Assembly: GCA_937959275.1 (NCBI GenBank)
Contig: CALGLU010000041.1
Coordinates: 1-64,000 of the forward strand
Direction: 5' to 3'
DNA length: 64,000 bases
Source: an uncultured Saprospiraceae bacterium
Lineage (GTDB): Bacteria > Bacteroidota > Bacteroidia > Chitinophagales > Saprospiraceae
The translations under genes and the position numbers were made by a program. The notes beneath the pieces were generated by a model. It searched no databases. It saw nothing but the letters and a program-made list of their open reading frames with translations, and was not told where the DNA came from. This document shows positions 24,922-33,824 of the stretch, one piece after another; the first letter of the stretch is position 1; each line of letters starts with the position of its first letter.

Positions 24922-26940
24922 TTATTTTTTCCACAGTCGGAGTAACAATGATTCTAGCCCCAAAAATACGAGAACTAAAATAATACACCATTTCCATAAA
25001 GGCCTGCCACTTTCTTCAGTTTCTATAAATTCTGTCAAGTTATTAGCATCCGTTGAAATGACATCCATGCTTGATCCATATTGATCAGTCAGCTGGTTGA
25101 CATCGATATATCTTAAATCTGATTCTAGTCGATTGAAATTGAATGCGATGTTGGCTAACTCTTCATCATCCAAGGTGATATAATAGAAGCCAGCTTCTTT
25201 GACTTGATCTTTCACGTCGAGCATAATCTTGGATCCTATATTGTATTGCGCAGGAATAAATTCTGATGGGCCTTTTATCGTATAGACGATTTCATCATCC
25301 CGACTGATATTATCTGTTTCGATGAGCTTATCATTCCCAATGGTGTAAGCAATACGATCTTTTTTACCTTTTGAGATACTCATCTTATAAAGCATCGGTA
25401 CAAATACTTCTGCGTTTTTAACCAAGTCATTTGCGTTCTCATTCAAGGGTGCTGCGCAGACATAGACATTGCCATCACCGTGTGTGTATTTAGATAGATA
25501 ACTAGATCCATCTCTGTACCGAATCAAGTCTTCAGCTTTATTTCTTTGAAAATTGGTCACTGAATAATTAGTGTTCGTAGTAGGATATTTAATATTTCTT
25601 TGATTGCGCTGATAGACATTATTAAATATAAATTCTTCGGTATTTATATAACCTACCTGCTTAGCTCCTGATTCTGAATTGACAAACGTGTTTGCCCCAA
25701 GCGAAGACAAGAGTTGATTGTAGCCTTCTTTTGAAATATTTCGAGCAGGAAAAATAAGGACATTGCCACCTTGATTTGCATACTCTTGTAAGGAAGAACT
25801 CAAGCCAGATGATATATTGGAGAGTTCATTGACAACGATTAAGTCCATGTTTTTAAACTCAGCGTAGTTGAGATTTCCTGTTTGCTGATTTTTAATATCA
25901 AAATAATTGAGGCCTTTAAAGGCAGCTGTCAAGTATTTGTTTTGAGCAGATTCATTAATGGATAGGATGCTCACTTTTTCTTTAACTTCAAAACTGATTT
26001 TATAGCGATCGTCAAACTGGACAGGGTAGTCAGAGATGATAAATTCTGCTTGATGCCATCCAGTCGTGAGGATCGAAAAATTAATCGTATCGATTATGGT
26101 TGCGTTAGGTGGTATACGTTTTGTGCCGAGAGGTCGTGTCTGTCCTTCATGTTCTAGAGTCAATTGAATATTTTCCAAGCTTTCATCGCTGTAGTTTTTT
26201 AAGCGGATGAGCATCGGATTAGGCTGATTGATCATGGGCACAGGCGCAGCAAACCAGACAGAGTCTATACTGACATTTTTTTCTTGTACCGCTTGTAGCG
26301 GAATGAGATGTTGGGTGAATATTGTGTCAGTTGATGGATCAAAGTCAGTGATATTTTCTTGAAAATCTGAGATGATGTAGATTTCTTTCTCTGCGGATTC
26401 ATTTGATAATATCTGTTTTTGGCGTTGAAGTGCCACGCTCAATGGATTGACAGCGGGTGAAATATCGAGCTCATCAATCAGGCTCAACGCGTTTTCCTGG
26501 CTATATAAGCGTTGGTGGCGCCCCTCAAAATCATGAGTAATGATCTGGAATTTGTCAGTTTGGCCATATGCCTTGACAATCTCACGGGCTTTATCTTTGG
26601 CGAGATCAAAGAGTTTGACTTCTTGGCTGAGCGCCTGCATCGAGAAACTGTTGTCTACGAAGATGCTGACCGCTTTGGTTTGGCGTGTGAGATCAGCCTT
26701 ATCAGAGATGATGGGTTGAGCGAAGGCGAAGATCAGTGCAGCGAGTGCGAGTAGCCTAGAAAGCAGTACGAGTAGGTTTTTTAGCCGACTTCGATTGCTG
26801 GTTTCCTGCTTAACTTCCTTCAGAAATTTAACATTCGTAAAGTATACCTTTTTGAATCTTCTGAAATAAAACAGATGGATTATGATCGGTATGGCAAGAA
26901 GTAATAATGCCCAGAGAAAACTGGGAAATAAAAACTGCAT
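24922..26940 (-). CDS. BatA-type membrane protein with VWA domain
   Basis: A 672-residue protein. The N-terminus is the BatA domain (FLFPSFLWALLLLAIPIIIHLFYFRRF; second helix near 55-80), followed by a VWA domain with a partial MIDAS (FVDNSFSM, IISDFQENI). A long beta-rich periplasmic part with a class I glutamine amidotransferase-like stretch (LQEYANQGGNVLIFPA) and a C-terminal helix (WKWCIILVLVFLGLESLLL) complete it. BatA-like proteins are linked to stress tolerance and metal-dependent assembly; the exact role here is unknown. It is first in the operon. Confidence 0.85.
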   Translation of the reverse strand: MQFLFPSFLWALLLLAIPIIIHLFYFRRFKKVYFTNVKFLKEVKQETSNRSRLKNLLVLLSRLLALAALIFAFAQPIISDKADLTRQTKAVSIFVDNSFSMQALSQEVKLFDLAKDKAREIVKAYGQTDKFQIITHDFEGRHQRLYSQENALSLIDELDISPAVNPLSVALQRQKQILSNESAEKEIYIISDFQENITDFDPSTDTIFTQHLIPLQAVQEKNVSIDSVWFAAPVPMINQPNPMLIRLKNYSDESLENIQLTLEHEGQTRPLGTKRIPPNATIIDTINFSILTTGWHQAEFIISDYPVQFDDRYKISFEVKEKVSILSINESAQNKYLTAAFKGLNYFDIKNQQTGNLNYAEFKNMDLIVVNELSNISSGLSSSLQEYANQGGNVLIFPARNISKEGYNQLLSSLGANTFVNSESGAKQVGYINTEEFIFNNVYQRNQRNIKYPTTNTNYSVTNFQRNKAEDLIRYRDGSSYLSKYTHGDGNVYVCAAPLNENANDLVKNAEVFVPMLYKMSISKGKKDRIAYTIGNDKLIETDNISRDDEIVYTIKGPSEFIPAQYNIGSKIMLDVKDQVKEAGFYYITLDDEELANIAFNFNRLESDLRYIDVNQLTDQYGSSMDVISTDANNLTEFIETEESGRPLWKWCIILVLVFLGLESLLLRLWKK

Positions 26941-27536
26941 AAATGAGTTCTGAATTGCTTTGCAAATAAACGTAAAAACAGTGGATTTCTTGTGGATATT
27001 TCAAATTGAAGGTAAATGGGATGATAATTATGCCTCAGTGGGCTCTTGATCCATAAGGGAGGCCTATGATACTCTTGCTCTTGATTCCTGCAGGGAAGGC
27101 GAAGCATACCCGCGCCCTTTGTGTAAAACGAGGCTTGAGCTACACTTTTATGAATATTGGTGTCATGACGGAAGATGGAAGATGGAAGATGGAAGACGGA
27201 AGATGGAAGATGGAAGATGGAAGATGGAAGATGGAAGATGGAAGATGGAAGACGGAAGATGGAAGATGGAAGATGGAAGACGGAAGACGGAAGATGGAAG
27301 ATGGAAGATGGAAGATGGAAGATGGAAGATGGAAGATGGAAGATGGAAGATGGAAGATGGAAGATGGAAGATGGAAGATGGAAGATGGAAGATGGAAGAT
27401 GGATTTTCTTTTGGGGGTCCCGGTAGGCGATGGCATCTTTCCCAAAATCAAATGCTTAGAATCTTACTGTCAGCTTACGTTTAGTATATTCTCCGTCTTG
27501 ACGAAGGAGCTATTTAAGTGATATTTAATTTTATCA
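26941..27536. other. Intergenic region around the heptamer repeat
   Basis: About 600 bp between two minus-strand genes. Apart from the tandem repeat at 27170-27400 there is a GC-richer flank near 27085-27140 and ordinary AT-rich DNA. ORFs through here owe their length to the repeat and are not supported as genes. Confidence 0.5.
27170..27400. repeat. Heptamer minisatellite (GGAAGAT) x33
   Basis: 231 bp made of 33 uninterrupted 7 bp units GGAAGAT; four units in the first half read GGAAGAC, and the last ~15 are identical. Because 7 is not a multiple of 3, all three forward frames are open and would give the same heptapeptide MEDGRWK. Coding use is unlikely. Length variation by slippage is expected. 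Confidence 0.95.
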
Positions 27537-28970
27537 TTAGTTCTTTCTACTTATTCTATTTATAATATATGAGACTCTGGTATTATTATCCCACGTATTA
27601 TCCGTATTTAATTTTATCGTTGTGTTATAATTTTTCAATGATTGGTCTAAGTCACCAGTTCTGTAGTATACTTCAGCTAACCCATCGTAGACCATCCACG
27701 AATTAGGAAATTGATTTACATTCAGTTGAAATAATTCCAAAGCCTTTTTATTATCCTTTCTCTCGTTTAAATAATAGTATGCTAAGCTATTTATTGGATT
27801 TTGATAGTTTGTTGAATCTGTTTTCGGGGGAGATAATTTATAGTCAGAAACAAATTTTTGAATATCATCATTTGTTAAGCTGATCGCAAGGTGTTCTAAA
27901 CTTTCATTCAATCGGGCATCATAAGCTGTTGCAACTTGATCTAAGATATAGTCATGATTTCCTTTTTGCCTTAGATATAGATCATTTGTTTTAATAACTA
28001 CGACTGTATTCATATTCGGAATCACTGTAATATTCTGACCCCAAGCTCCTTGCGCTGAATAGGCGTTTTGTAATTTTTGATTTTTAGGCTGATGCATCAA
28101 CCACCACATATAACCATAGGCTTTACTATTGTATTTATTTTTAATGAAGGGTGCAATTTTGTCCACTTCATCAAAAGAAGTATGAGGGTAGGTCATTTCT
28201 TGAACCCATGATTTTGGTATAATTTGTTTGTTATTCCATTTTCCTTGATTCAACATTAGTACCCCAATTCTTGCCATGTCTCTTACAGAAAAATAAATAT
28301 GATAAGCTAATGCATCTGTAATTAATCCATCTCCATCTTTTTCTTGTATGCTTATATCCCAGTCCTCAAATTGTAATGGAATTGCGAATTGAGCACTTAT
28401 TTCTTCATATATATCAGTGTTAGTAAGATGCTCAAATATGTAACCTGCCATGTTAAAGTCCCAATTATTATAAATCCAAAGTTCACCAGGTTTAACAGAT
28501 CCCCTTTCAGGCGCTAAATCTGTCATATCTCCTCCATTTGCGGCTAGAAGATAAATTCCAGAACGACTTGATATAATATCTTTGATTGAGGCATTTGACT
28601 CAGTATTTGATAAGAGACCGTCATTAGTAAATCCTAATTCATCTAAAGTGATGTTTAGGTCAATGGTCCCATTCTCAATGTACTTACCATAGAGCATTGC
28701 TAAAATACTCTTTCGACAAGAAGCTATATAAGAGTTTTCTTTGATATTGCCATATTGATAAATCAATTCTCCATTTTGGACAATTATCATTCCCGTTGTT
28801 GCCGTGCTATCAATGAGGTATTCCTCAATTTCATTCAGTTTAGTTTCATCCCAGCCATTAAATGCGGGACTCTTGCTCTTAATCCATTCCTGCTTAGGAA
28901 CGTTTTGGGCACAGGTTTTAAATTGGTAGCCTAGGATTATAAAAAGGGTAAGAAATAGTGTGCTTTTCAT
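27537..28970 (-). CDS. Secreted serine beta-lactamase-like hydrolase with TPR tail
   Basis: A 477-residue protein with signal peptide MKSTLFLTLFIILGYQFKTCAQ. The class C beta-lactamase/esterase fold is marked by S84-C-R-K87 (SxxK), Y167-N-N169 (YxN) and SAQGAWGQ in place of the HxG/KTG motif. Residues from about 385 form TPR-like repeats (NERKDNKKALELFQLN, YRTGDLDQSLKNYNTTIKLN). It probably hydrolyses an ester, amide or peptide in the periplasm; the substrate is unknown. It is a single gene. Confidence 0.85.
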   Translation of the reverse strand: MKSTLFLTLFIILGYQFKTCAQNVPKQEWIKSKSPAFNGWDETKLNEIEEYLIDSTATTGMIIVQNGELIYQYGNIKENSYIASCRKSILAMLYGKYIENGTIDLNITLDELGFTNDGLLSNTESNASIKDIISSRSGIYLLAANGGDMTDLAPERGSVKPGELWIYNNWDFNMAGYIFEHLTNTDIYEEISAQFAIPLQFEDWDISIQEKDGDGLITDALAYHIYFSVRDMARIGVLMLNQGKWNNKQIIPKSWVQEMTYPHTSFDEVDKIAPFIKNKYNSKAYGYMWWLMHQPKNQKLQNAYSAQGAWGQNITVIPNMNTVVVIKTNDLYLRQKGNHDYILDQVATAYDARLNESLEHLAISLTNDDIQKFVSDYKLSPPKTDSTNYQNPINSLAYYYLNERKDNKKALELFQLNVNQFPNSWMVYDGLAEVYYRTGDLDQSLKNYNTTIKLNTDNTWDNNTRVSYIINRISRKN

Positions 28971-29049
28971 TGTCGATTATTTAAATTGATGCTAACTCAT
29001 ATTTAGCATTAAGATGGCCTCGCATTTTCGCCAAGTCCTAAAATAACTC

Positions 29050-30639
29050 CTACAGTCCTCCACAACCATCGATATACGCTTCAAAAATTGTACTGAGGAC
29101 AACTTCAAAACCAGGATTTAGTTCGACTTCATTACCTGCATCGAATTGTATATCGCTGTTTACTAATGGTGAAGAACAATAGATGGTATTCGCGACTTCA
29201 AATTTATCTACACGTTGATCCATTGGTGTTAAGAAATATCGGTTATTGGGACAAGCACAACTGACTTCCTCAAGAGAGATGTTTTTTAAATAAACAGTAT
29301 GTGCTATAAAATTGCCAACGTTGAAACTCAAATAGGCGTTGTAATTCGTAGGCTGATTCATAGTGAATTCGTACTCAAATTCCTGAGGCGTTGTTGTTAT
29401 TTGATGACTTGAATAGGCATAGGATACACTGCCATCCTTCTTATTTAAGATGACTGACATGCTACGTGGATCATCGGCATAAGCCACATATTTGATTCTG
29501 TATGTTTTTCCATTTTCGATAACCAAGCTTTTATGTCGCATGTTAAGGTGCCAGTTACTAGTGCCTGTAGACGTAACATTGATGGTGGCTAAACCATTTG
29601 CAATCGATAAATTTCCATCAGCAGCGCTAGGACCATACTTAAACAAACTCCATGCTTTGTTACTCTGCTGCAAGTCTCCATTTTGTAGCATATTGCAATC
29701 AATACACGACCCATCGATGTAGGGCCAAAGGTCCAGAAAATAGATGTTTGGATTATTATTGATATTACAATTTGGATTGCCAATATTATCGAGACAGCCT
29801 TCCTTTGTCAAGACGATCTCGTGATTATTTAAAAAACTAACTGCTTCATGTTGGCGATAATTGATTGAAATCGTATTGAGTGTGCCACCAAAAAAATCAT
29901 CGCCGTCAAAACATGAGAGTATCCAGATACGCTCATAGCTCAATAATGCCATGACTTTTTTATTTGGACTTAATGCTGCGCCTACTATTTTATACCGATT
30001 CGGGTTAAGATCTGTTGGGAAAATAACCTGCTTAGTATCGTGTAAAACAGCTGTATGATTACCACCTCCTGCAGCGGGACTATCCGGTATTTTGTAGATG
30101 TAGGTAAAATTAGGATCCAATGCAGGGTCAATATTTGGATTAACTGTTTTAGAAAAAATATACAGATGACCATTGAGATGAACCATTGTTTCTGCGTCCG
30201 TCACACCAGCGGTTGGGTATTCGTAATTGATGGTCTCAATAGTAGGTGGTGTAGCACCAGTAAAACTATTAGGTCCAGGAAATTTATAAACGATAGGGTC
30301 ATTCGGGTAGACCCAATTGCCAAAATCACCGATATACAAGTAGTCATTTTCATCAATCGCCATTTCTTCAAAATCTATATATGGAATATCTAAATCAATG
30401 GTCCGCTTGATAGTCGTGATGTCATCTAATTGGATGCTGTGGATCAATGGTTCATAGTTGACAGAATAGTCATTATGCATCCAATATTCAAAATGGCCGT
30501 TGGATGGATTATAAATAAACTGCATACCAGAAGGCTCCGTCAGTTCTATCGGCAACTCACCAATCGAAGAAAAATTAACGAATTGACTAAACATGAAGCC
30601 AGGAAATGAGGCAATTAAAATAAAAAGTAACAGTCGCAT
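29050..30639 (-). CDS. Secreted beta-propeller-like protein with carbohydrate-binding-like domain
   Basis: A 529-residue protein with signal peptide MRLLLFILIASFPGFMFSQ. The first ~310 residues look like a beta-propeller of the phytase/esterase-like kind (EPSGMQFIYNPSNG, DFEEMAIDENDYLYIGDFG, DAETMVHLNGHLYIFSK). Residues about 315-460 form a jelly-roll domain like CBM4/9 (MLQNGDLQQSNKAWSLF). The C-terminus is the module with ELNPGFEVVLSTIFEAYIDGC shared with two other secreted proteins here. It is an extracellular binding or enzymatic protein of unknown substrate. Confidence 0.75.
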   Translation of the reverse strand: MRLLLFILIASFPGFMFSQFVNFSSIGELPIELTEPSGMQFIYNPSNGHFEYWMHNDYSVNYEPLIHSIQLDDITTIKRTIDLDIPYIDFEEMAIDENDYLYIGDFGNWVYPNDPIVYKFPGPNSFTGATPPTIETINYEYPTAGVTDAETMVHLNGHLYIFSKTVNPNIDPALDPNFTYIYKIPDSPAAGGGNHTAVLHDTKQVIFPTDLNPNRYKIVGAALSPNKKVMALLSYERIWILSCFDGDDFFGGTLNTISINYRQHEAVSFLNNHEIVLTKEGCLDNIGNPNCNINNNPNIYFLDLWPYIDGSCIDCNMLQNGDLQQSNKAWSLFKYGPSAADGNLSIANGLATINVTSTGTSNWHLNMRHKSLVIENGKTYRIKYVAYADDPRSMSVILNKKDGSVSYAYSSHQITTTPQEFEYEFTMNQPTNYNAYLSFNVGNFIAHTVYLKNISLEEVSCACPNNRYFLTPMDQRVDKFEVANTIYCSSPLVNSDIQFDAGNEVELNPGFEVVLSTIFEAYIDGCGGL

Positions 30640-30969
30640 TTCATTAAGGTATATAAAATGTCACAGATGTTGAGTTGTAGAACTGCTTGTTGACGACAAA
30701 TTTTTCATTTCAATTCATGGGTGATTAAAATTTAACAGTTAGAAGGTGCATCTAACATCGACGGCAAACAGAATTCTTCCCTTTTTAAGAGGCTATAGGG
30801 ATCTACAATTGACACATTTCTCCTTCCTTGTTCATAAATTTTAAAAATTAAGGGTTACTTTTCATAGTAAGAATACATTCTAAGGGAGTTAACTAAGGAT
30901 TTTTTCACCTAAAGACAATTGCCAACTTATTGGTTTGACAATTCCATCTTTACAAATTTGTTCTACACG
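30640..30969. other. Divergent promoter region
   Basis: About 330 bp between the divergent propeller and head-repeat genes. It must hold promoters for both, but no clear TAnnTTTG element or operator could be assigned. Confidence 0.3.
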
Positions 30970-32187
30970 ATGATACACTTGAATGTAAAGTATAGCTGTA
31001 TAGCTCTCCTCATTTTTTTAAATCTTAATCTATTTTCACAATCGACAGACATGGCTGAAATTAGACAAGACGGTATACAAATACCTGTTGTCGATCATAT
31101 GCAAGTCAACAATCCTGTCAAAGGACTTCTGGTTTATGATGAGGTCAATGGGACACCAGGTTACTGGTATTATGATGGTGGTCAATGGCAACGAGTGGGT
31201 AATGGATTGACAGATCTTGTGGATGATGATGGTGACACGAGAGTGACTGTCCAAGACGGTCCGACCGACACAGATGAGATCACCTTTGATATTAACAACC
31301 GGACAGTTTTTGAATTACAAGAAATTCCTAGTGCTTCAGCTTTTCGGTTTAGGGTTCCAGAGTTTAATCGAGGAAATATATTGTTTGGGCATTTTGCTGG
31401 TTCAAGCCTTGATGCATCGGCTGATAGAAATACTGTATTGGGCCAGAATGCAGGAGAAATTCTCTCCACAGGGTCTAACAATGTCTATATAGGTCAAGGT
31501 GCGGGTAATCAAAATGGGACTGGATCTGACAATGTGCTGATTGGACAAGGTGCAGGTGAACTTGCTGGTGATATCAGTAAAAGTGTATTTATTGGTCGTA
31601 GTGCTGGCCTTAATTCTAAAGCAGACGATAACACATATATTGGAACAGCTTCAGGAGAATTAAATGATTCAGGTGAAGGGAATACATCCGTTGGAGTTTT
31701 GTCAGGGCATTCGAATACAACTGGAGATTTCAATGTCTCAGTTGGCCTTAATGCTGGAGGTGGTTTGGATGGAGGCTCGTTCAATGTATATCTTGGAGAG
31801 TCAACTGGTTTTCAACAAGGAAGTGGAGATGGAAATACGTTTTTGGGAGCGAGAGCAGCTACTAATCTAACTGGAGGTTCAAATAATATTTTTATAGGTG
31901 AAAGTGCTGGAGATCTATACACCTCGGTCGACAATACACTAGCTATAGGTAGGAATGCTTCTGGTAATCCATTAGTGTATGGCAATTTCAATAGAAATCT
32001 TGTGCGGATTAATGACGTTTTACAACTACCCCCATTGCCTGTAGGGAGTGTGGGAGTTGTGGCTCCGACGTGCGCTTCTGTTGCTGATGTGGGTAAGATA
32101 TACCTTGATAGTTCAACAGCACCTGAGAAATTAAAATTATGCGTGACGACTGGTCCATCTTCTTGGGTTTGGCAAGACATTAACTAA
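30970..32187 (+). CDS. Adhesin-like protein with YadA-head-type repeats
   Basis: A 405-residue protein from ATG 30970, where the signal peptide starts (MIHLNVKYSCIALLIFLNLNLFSQ); the open frame extends upstream to a TTG at 30919. Residues about 150-330 carry at least nine repeats of the type N-x-x-IG-x-x-AG-x-x-x-x-x-G (VYIGQGAGNQN, VLIGQGAGELA, VFIGRSAGLNS). This is like the left-handed beta-roll of trimeric autotransporter heads. No membrane anchor domain follows, only a short beta module. It is probably surface-exposed and trimeric. Confidence 0.75.
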   Translation: MIHLNVKYSCIALLIFLNLNLFSQSTDMAEIRQDGIQIPVVDHMQVNNPVKGLLVYDEVNGTPGYWYYDGGQWQRVGNGLTDLVDDDGDTRVTVQDGPTDTDEITFDINNRTVFELQEIPSASAFRFRVPEFNRGNILFGHFAGSSLDASADRNTVLGQNAGEILSTGSNNVYIGQGAGNQNGTGSDNVLIGQGAGELAGDISKSVFIGRSAGLNSKADDNTYIGTASGELNDSGEGNTSVGVLSGHSNTTGDFNVSVGLNAGGGLDGGSFNVYLGESTGFQQGSGDGNTFLGARAATNLTGGSNNIFIGESAGDLYTSVDNTLAIGRNASGNPLVYGNFNRNLVRINDVLQLPPLPVGSVGVVAPTCASVADVGKIYLDSSTAPEKLKLCVTTGPSSWVWQDIN

Positions 32188-32211
32188 GTCGTCCAAAGAC
32201 AAATGATAAGT

Positions 32212-32265
32212 CTCTGTTTCTTCTTTCTGTAGAAAGGAGAAACAGGGATTCCTTTGCTTTTTTCT
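32212..32265 (+). terminator. Long hairpin terminator
   Basis: A 16 bp stem (32212-32227 with 32232-32247, two G-T pairs) and a TGTA loop lie 24 bp after the stop codon. Pyrimidine-rich sequence and a run of six T follow about 12 bp later. Confidence 0.7.
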
Positions 32266-32449
32266 TTCGAACTGTCACTCTATTTCAAGAATCTTAAATC
32301 TTAGCTATTCTCAGAAGCGTTTCACATTTAATGGTATTGGTGCTCGTATCAAGTTATTATTTATATCCACACATTTCATACTCAATGCCCGTTTGTGCTC
32401 AATAAATCTTATCTTGGTTACACTATAAAACTCCAACTTCATAACAACC

Positions 32450-33001
32450 TTGGACTGGATAACTGAAATTAAAACAGACGAAAATGCGGCGCTTCGCCAG
32501 CTGTATGCTAGCTATAAAGGCGACTGTATTGGGTGGCTTACCTCAAAAGGCAATGTGCAATTAGTAGACGCAAAGGAGATCTTTCAGACCGCTGTCGTAA
32601 TCCTTTATGACAATGTCATGAGCGGCAAACTCACTGAATTAAACAGTAATATCAAGTCTTATCTCATCGGTATTTGCAAGAACAAGGCTTATGAGCTGTT
32701 TCGCGCTCAGAAAAAAACGAGTACAACGGATGAATTTCCGACAGTCCGCAGCTACATCATGGAAGGCGTAGAGGAGAAGCAAGCGTTGGAAGGGCGGATT
32801 GATGCGCTGACAGCTGCCTTGAATAAGCTGGGCGATCCGTGTCGCTTATTGTTGCAATTGTTTTACTACAAAAAAATGTCGATGGATGAGATTACTGCCC
32901 AGATGGCGTATAAAAATGCCTCAACGACAAAAAATTTAAAATATAAATGCATCAAGAGGTTACAATTGGCTATGGTTGGACATAAACAAGAAAAGGGGTG
33001 A
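32450..33001 (+). CDS. ECF-type RNA polymerase sigma-70 factor
   Basis: A 183-residue protein starting at TTG 32450; no ATG lies upstream in frame. Region 2 is near residues 10-80 (ALRQLYASYKGDCIGWL, IKSYLIGICKNKAYELFRAQKK) and region 4 near 110-175 (LGDPCRLLLQLFYYKKMSMDEITAQMAY). It should direct transcription of an unknown regulon. Its stop overlaps the start of the next gene in GTGA, so sigma and anti-sigma are translationally coupled. Confidence 0.88.
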   Translation: MDWITEIKTDENAALRQLYASYKGDCIGWLTSKGNVQLVDAKEIFQTAVVILYDNVMSGKLTELNSNIKSYLIGICKNKAYELFRAQKKTSTTDEFPTVRSYIMEGVEEKQALEGRIDALTAALNKLGDPCRLLLQLFYYKKMSMDEITAQMAYKNASTTKNLKYKCIKRLQLAMVGHKQEKG

Positions 33002-33810
33002 AGCTAACGGAGCAAGATATCGATTTGATAGATGCGTACTTGGCTGGAGAGTTGAGTGGGGAGGATTTGTTGGCGTTTGAGTTGCGGATGGCTGGGGATG
33101 TAGAGTTTGCGGATGAGGTGGGGATGATGGAGGCGTTGCGTGTTGGGGTGAAGCGGAGTGTGTTGGAGGATAAGATGAGATTGCTGAAGCAAGTCGATAG
33201 TCGGCAGTCGATAGTCGATGGAGGTATTGATGTGGATAAGACATCTATGGACCATGGACTATCGACTATGGATTCAGAATCTAAAGATTCTGTTGACCAT
33301 GGACCATCGACTATGGACTCGAAAGGCAAGGTGCCTGGGTTGTGGAAGGTGTTGGCGGTGGCTGCGAGTATTGGGGTGATTGGGTTTGTGGGGAGTTGGT
33401 GGATGGGGGAGATGGAGGAAAAATCTCAATATTTGGCCTTAGAAGAAGACATATTTGCTTATCCAGACTTAATTACAGAAAGATCTACAGGTGAAGGGGG
33501 TAATCCAGAAGCAATGCAATTTTATAGTTTAGGCGATTATGGCGAGGCATTAAAGTATTTCAATCAGGCGGAGGAATTAGATGGACCGACTAGCTTTTAC
33601 AAAGCGATTTCATTATTAAAGAGTGGAGAAATTGAGGATGCATATTTGATTTTAAAGGTGTTGAATTTAGATGGCTTTCCAAGTGATTTTTACAAAGGAA
33701 TTATTGAGTTAAATTCAAATATAGATGTACAAAATATGAGTCAATTCTGTAAATGTGATCTGTGTACTGAAGAAATGCTTGCTATTAGTAAAAAGTATTG
33801 TTCTGACTAG
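32998..33810 (+). CDS. Membrane anti-sigma-like protein with periplasmic TPR region
   Basis: A 270-residue protein starting at GTG 32998 inside the sigma stop. The N-terminal ~65 residues (DIDLIDAYLAGELSGEDLLAFELRM) are of the anti-sigma type. One membrane helix lies near 116-135 (WKVLAVAASIGVIGFVGSWW), followed by TPR-like repeats (YSLGDYGEALKYFNQAEELDG) and a Cys-rich end (CKCDLCTEEM). The linker at about 70-107 is an in-frame 15-residue repeat (MDHGLSTMDSESKDS, VDHGPSTMDSKG). The first 420 bp are markedly G-rich and C-poor compared with neighbours. It probably holds the sigma factor at the membrane until a signal or protease releases it. Confidence 0.78.
   Translation: MKLTEQDIDLIDAYLAGELSGEDLLAFELRMAGDVEFADEVGMMEALRVGVKRSVLEDKMRLLKQVDSRQSIVDGGIDVDKTSMDHGLSTMDSESKDSVDHGPSTMDSKGKVPGLWKVLAVAASIGVIGFVGSWWMGEMEEKSQYLALEEDIFAYPDLITERSTGEGGNPEAMQFYSLGDYGEALKYFNQAEELDGPTSFYKAISLLKSGEIEDAYLILKVLNLDGFPSDFYKGIIELNSNIDVQNMSQFCKCDLCTEEMLAISKKYCSD
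33192..33320. repeat. GACYATSGAC-type repeats inside the anti-sigma gene
   Basis: Two 28 bp copies (33248-33275 and 33293-33320) match at 25 positions, 45 bp apart in frame. Both contain GACYATSGAC decamers. The inverted form GTCGATAGTC occurs twice just upstream (33193-33202, 33207-33216), so the mRNA could fold. It looks like a dispersed simple repeat absorbed into a coding linker. Confidence 0.7.
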
Positions 33811-33824
33811 TGTGAAAAATAAAA

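Noticed and set aside
27066-27521. Several overlapping ORFs on both strands through the heptamer array
   Set aside because: The 7 bp period keeps every frame open, so ORF length here is not evidence of coding; no start signal, flanking domain or homology was seen.
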